Shown: positions 23,700 through 24,186 of the stretch, piece by piece
Layout: each line of letters starts with the position of its first letter
Numbering within the stretch: the stretch's first letter is position 1
Assembly (NCBI GenBank): GCA_026770585.1
Contig: MU646710.1
Span: forward strand, 131,126 to 155,311
DNA from: Baffinella frigidus
Taxonomy: Eukaryota > Cryptophyceae > Cryptomonadales > Baffinellaceae
Direction of reading: 5' to 3'
DNA: 24,186 bases
The notes under the pieces: generated by a model
The model's input: only the letters and a program-made list of their open reading frames with translations
Told to the model about the DNA's origin: nothing
The model's database searches: none
Made by a program: the position numbers and the translations under genes

Positions 23700-24091
23700 G
23701 TTTCGGGTCTGCTCAAGTCGTTCGGGTACCACAGTCCCTCCACTTTTGACTCAATTTCAGCTTTTCCTGGTGCAAAGCCTGCTCGGAGAATCTTTGCTCT
23801 GGTATATACCCACGCCAGGTCATAATTCAAAATTTCAATTTTTACTACACGATGTTCGAGTAAAGTTGATTCTACCCGGGAAACACGCCAAAGGTGGTGG
23901 GAATTGGAGCTCTTTGCTGGTGGGATTTGAAACATCTGTATCACGATAAGCCATCTAAACACTTTAGCGCGAACGAGTGTGTATGAAAATCCCACTTATG
24001 CCCTGGCGCGACCTGCCGTTTTTAGTCAACGGACGTCTCGTGGGTACGGACCGCCCGGACCGGCGCCGAGACCTTGACGTGTGTTTCATTT

Positions 24092-24107
<16 letters not shown>
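23700..24107 (+). other. intron or 3' region after exon 41
   Basis: No further exon found. It contains dispersed repeat text shared with 16123-16170 (about 23741-23790), with 2220-2240 (TACCCACGCCAGGTCA, 23808-23823) and with 14826-14990 (23857-24020). Confidence 0.5.

Positions 24108-24186
<79 letters not shown>
24092..24186. repeat. (CA)n-(TA)n microsatellite at window end
   Basis: About seven CA units followed by about 39 uninterrupted TA units running into the window edge. Confidence 0.98.

Larger units (their letters stand above)
20117..22574 (+). repeat. tandem array of six coiled-coil exons with homologous introns
   Basis: Six units, each about 530-560 bp (the F to G step is shortened to 301 bp by an internal deletion). 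Each has one 21-23 codon exon and a conserved intron. The intron order is: degenerate CCTGAAC/CCGGAAC 7-mers; AAGACGATACCCACA; CTGGCAGTCTAGAGTCGTGG; AAGTCCCTGTGTCGAGAGAT; CGCGGACGGGCGGAGAATGT; GACCATCGAATTGGAATCTC; and a pyrimidine run. The unit heads are at 20117, 20583, 21125, 21682, 22211 and 22512. All exon length differences are multiples of three. Confidence 0.88.

Noticed and set aside
20117-22900. CRISPR-like regular repeat array
   Set aside because: Units are over 500 bp, contain the conserved coding exon and intron, and lie in a eukaryotic gene. There is no short repeat-spacer structure.
22575-23160. A separate minus-strand gene in the array region
   Set aside because: Minus-strand frames are short and change between units, while plus-strand exon lengths are kept in whole codons. 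The minus-strand donor match is listed as a finding instead.
1-24186. tRNA, rRNA or organellar origin
   Set aside because: No cloverleaf with conserved arms or rRNA core motifs was seen. Spliceosomal introns and nuclear-type repeats point to nuclear DNA.

Overview
This window reads as nuclear DNA of a microbial eukaryote, most likely an alga or other protist. Small exons of about 11 to 113 codons alternate with introns of about 100 to 1,700 bp. The introns are packed with inverted-repeat elements, CT microsatellites and plant-type telomere-like CCCTAAA tracts. Of the 41 exons I place, 31 begin with G directly after the AG acceptor, and three donors read GC instead of GT. These traits are familiar from dinoflagellates and some other algae, but they do not fix the lineage. 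I see no rRNA, tRNA, CRISPR array or bacterial operon.

Almost everything coding belongs to one plus-strand gene that enters the window at its left end and is still open near the right end. I reconstructed it by hand as 41 exons joined in a consistent phase (4,263 nt, 1,421 residues). Exons 1-6 (25-5655) carry TPR-like helical repeats. Exons 7-21 (5834-14563) carry a CHAT domain, the caspase-like cysteine protease fold. The His (12114-12116) and Cys (12889-12891) of the catalytic dyad are both present, followed by the conserved strand SLWSVDD and the following helix.

The CHAT domain then stops just before its last strand. That strand (PYYWAGFIVSGA) appears about 9 kb later, in exon 41 (23553-23699). 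The 19 candidate exons in between (15011-23238) keep phase and, if all are used, insert about 529 residues. The insert holds uncharacterised segments, a helical part with some resemblance to a GAT domain, a proline-rich linker, and a tandem array of six short coiled-coil exons. The array shows a second level of order: exon types repeat as 1-2-3, 1-2-3, so a three-exon block was duplicated. A seventh relative of these exons lies upstream at 17227-17301. Either this is a CHAT protease with a very large internal coiled-coil insertion, or these are cassette exons that can be skipped without changing frame.

Intron contents by region: 355-5356 has copies of a 160-bp terminal-inverted-repeat (TIR) family, a pair of ~470-bp inverted arms around two or three exons, and a hairpin element. 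5656-9272 has a 249-bp foldback, a GGGTCGA minisatellite, two 181-bp MITE-like twins and further TIR elements. 9495-12074 has more TIR copies, a CT/CA tract and a long CCCTAAA tract. 12132-17226 has several small hairpins. 17302-20116 has a 500-bp CT tract and a G-rich/C-rich mirrored intron. 20180-22900 is the exon array. The window ends in a (CA)n-(TA)n tract.

All exon limits are hand-made from motif, phase and splice-site reading. No transcript or database search was available.
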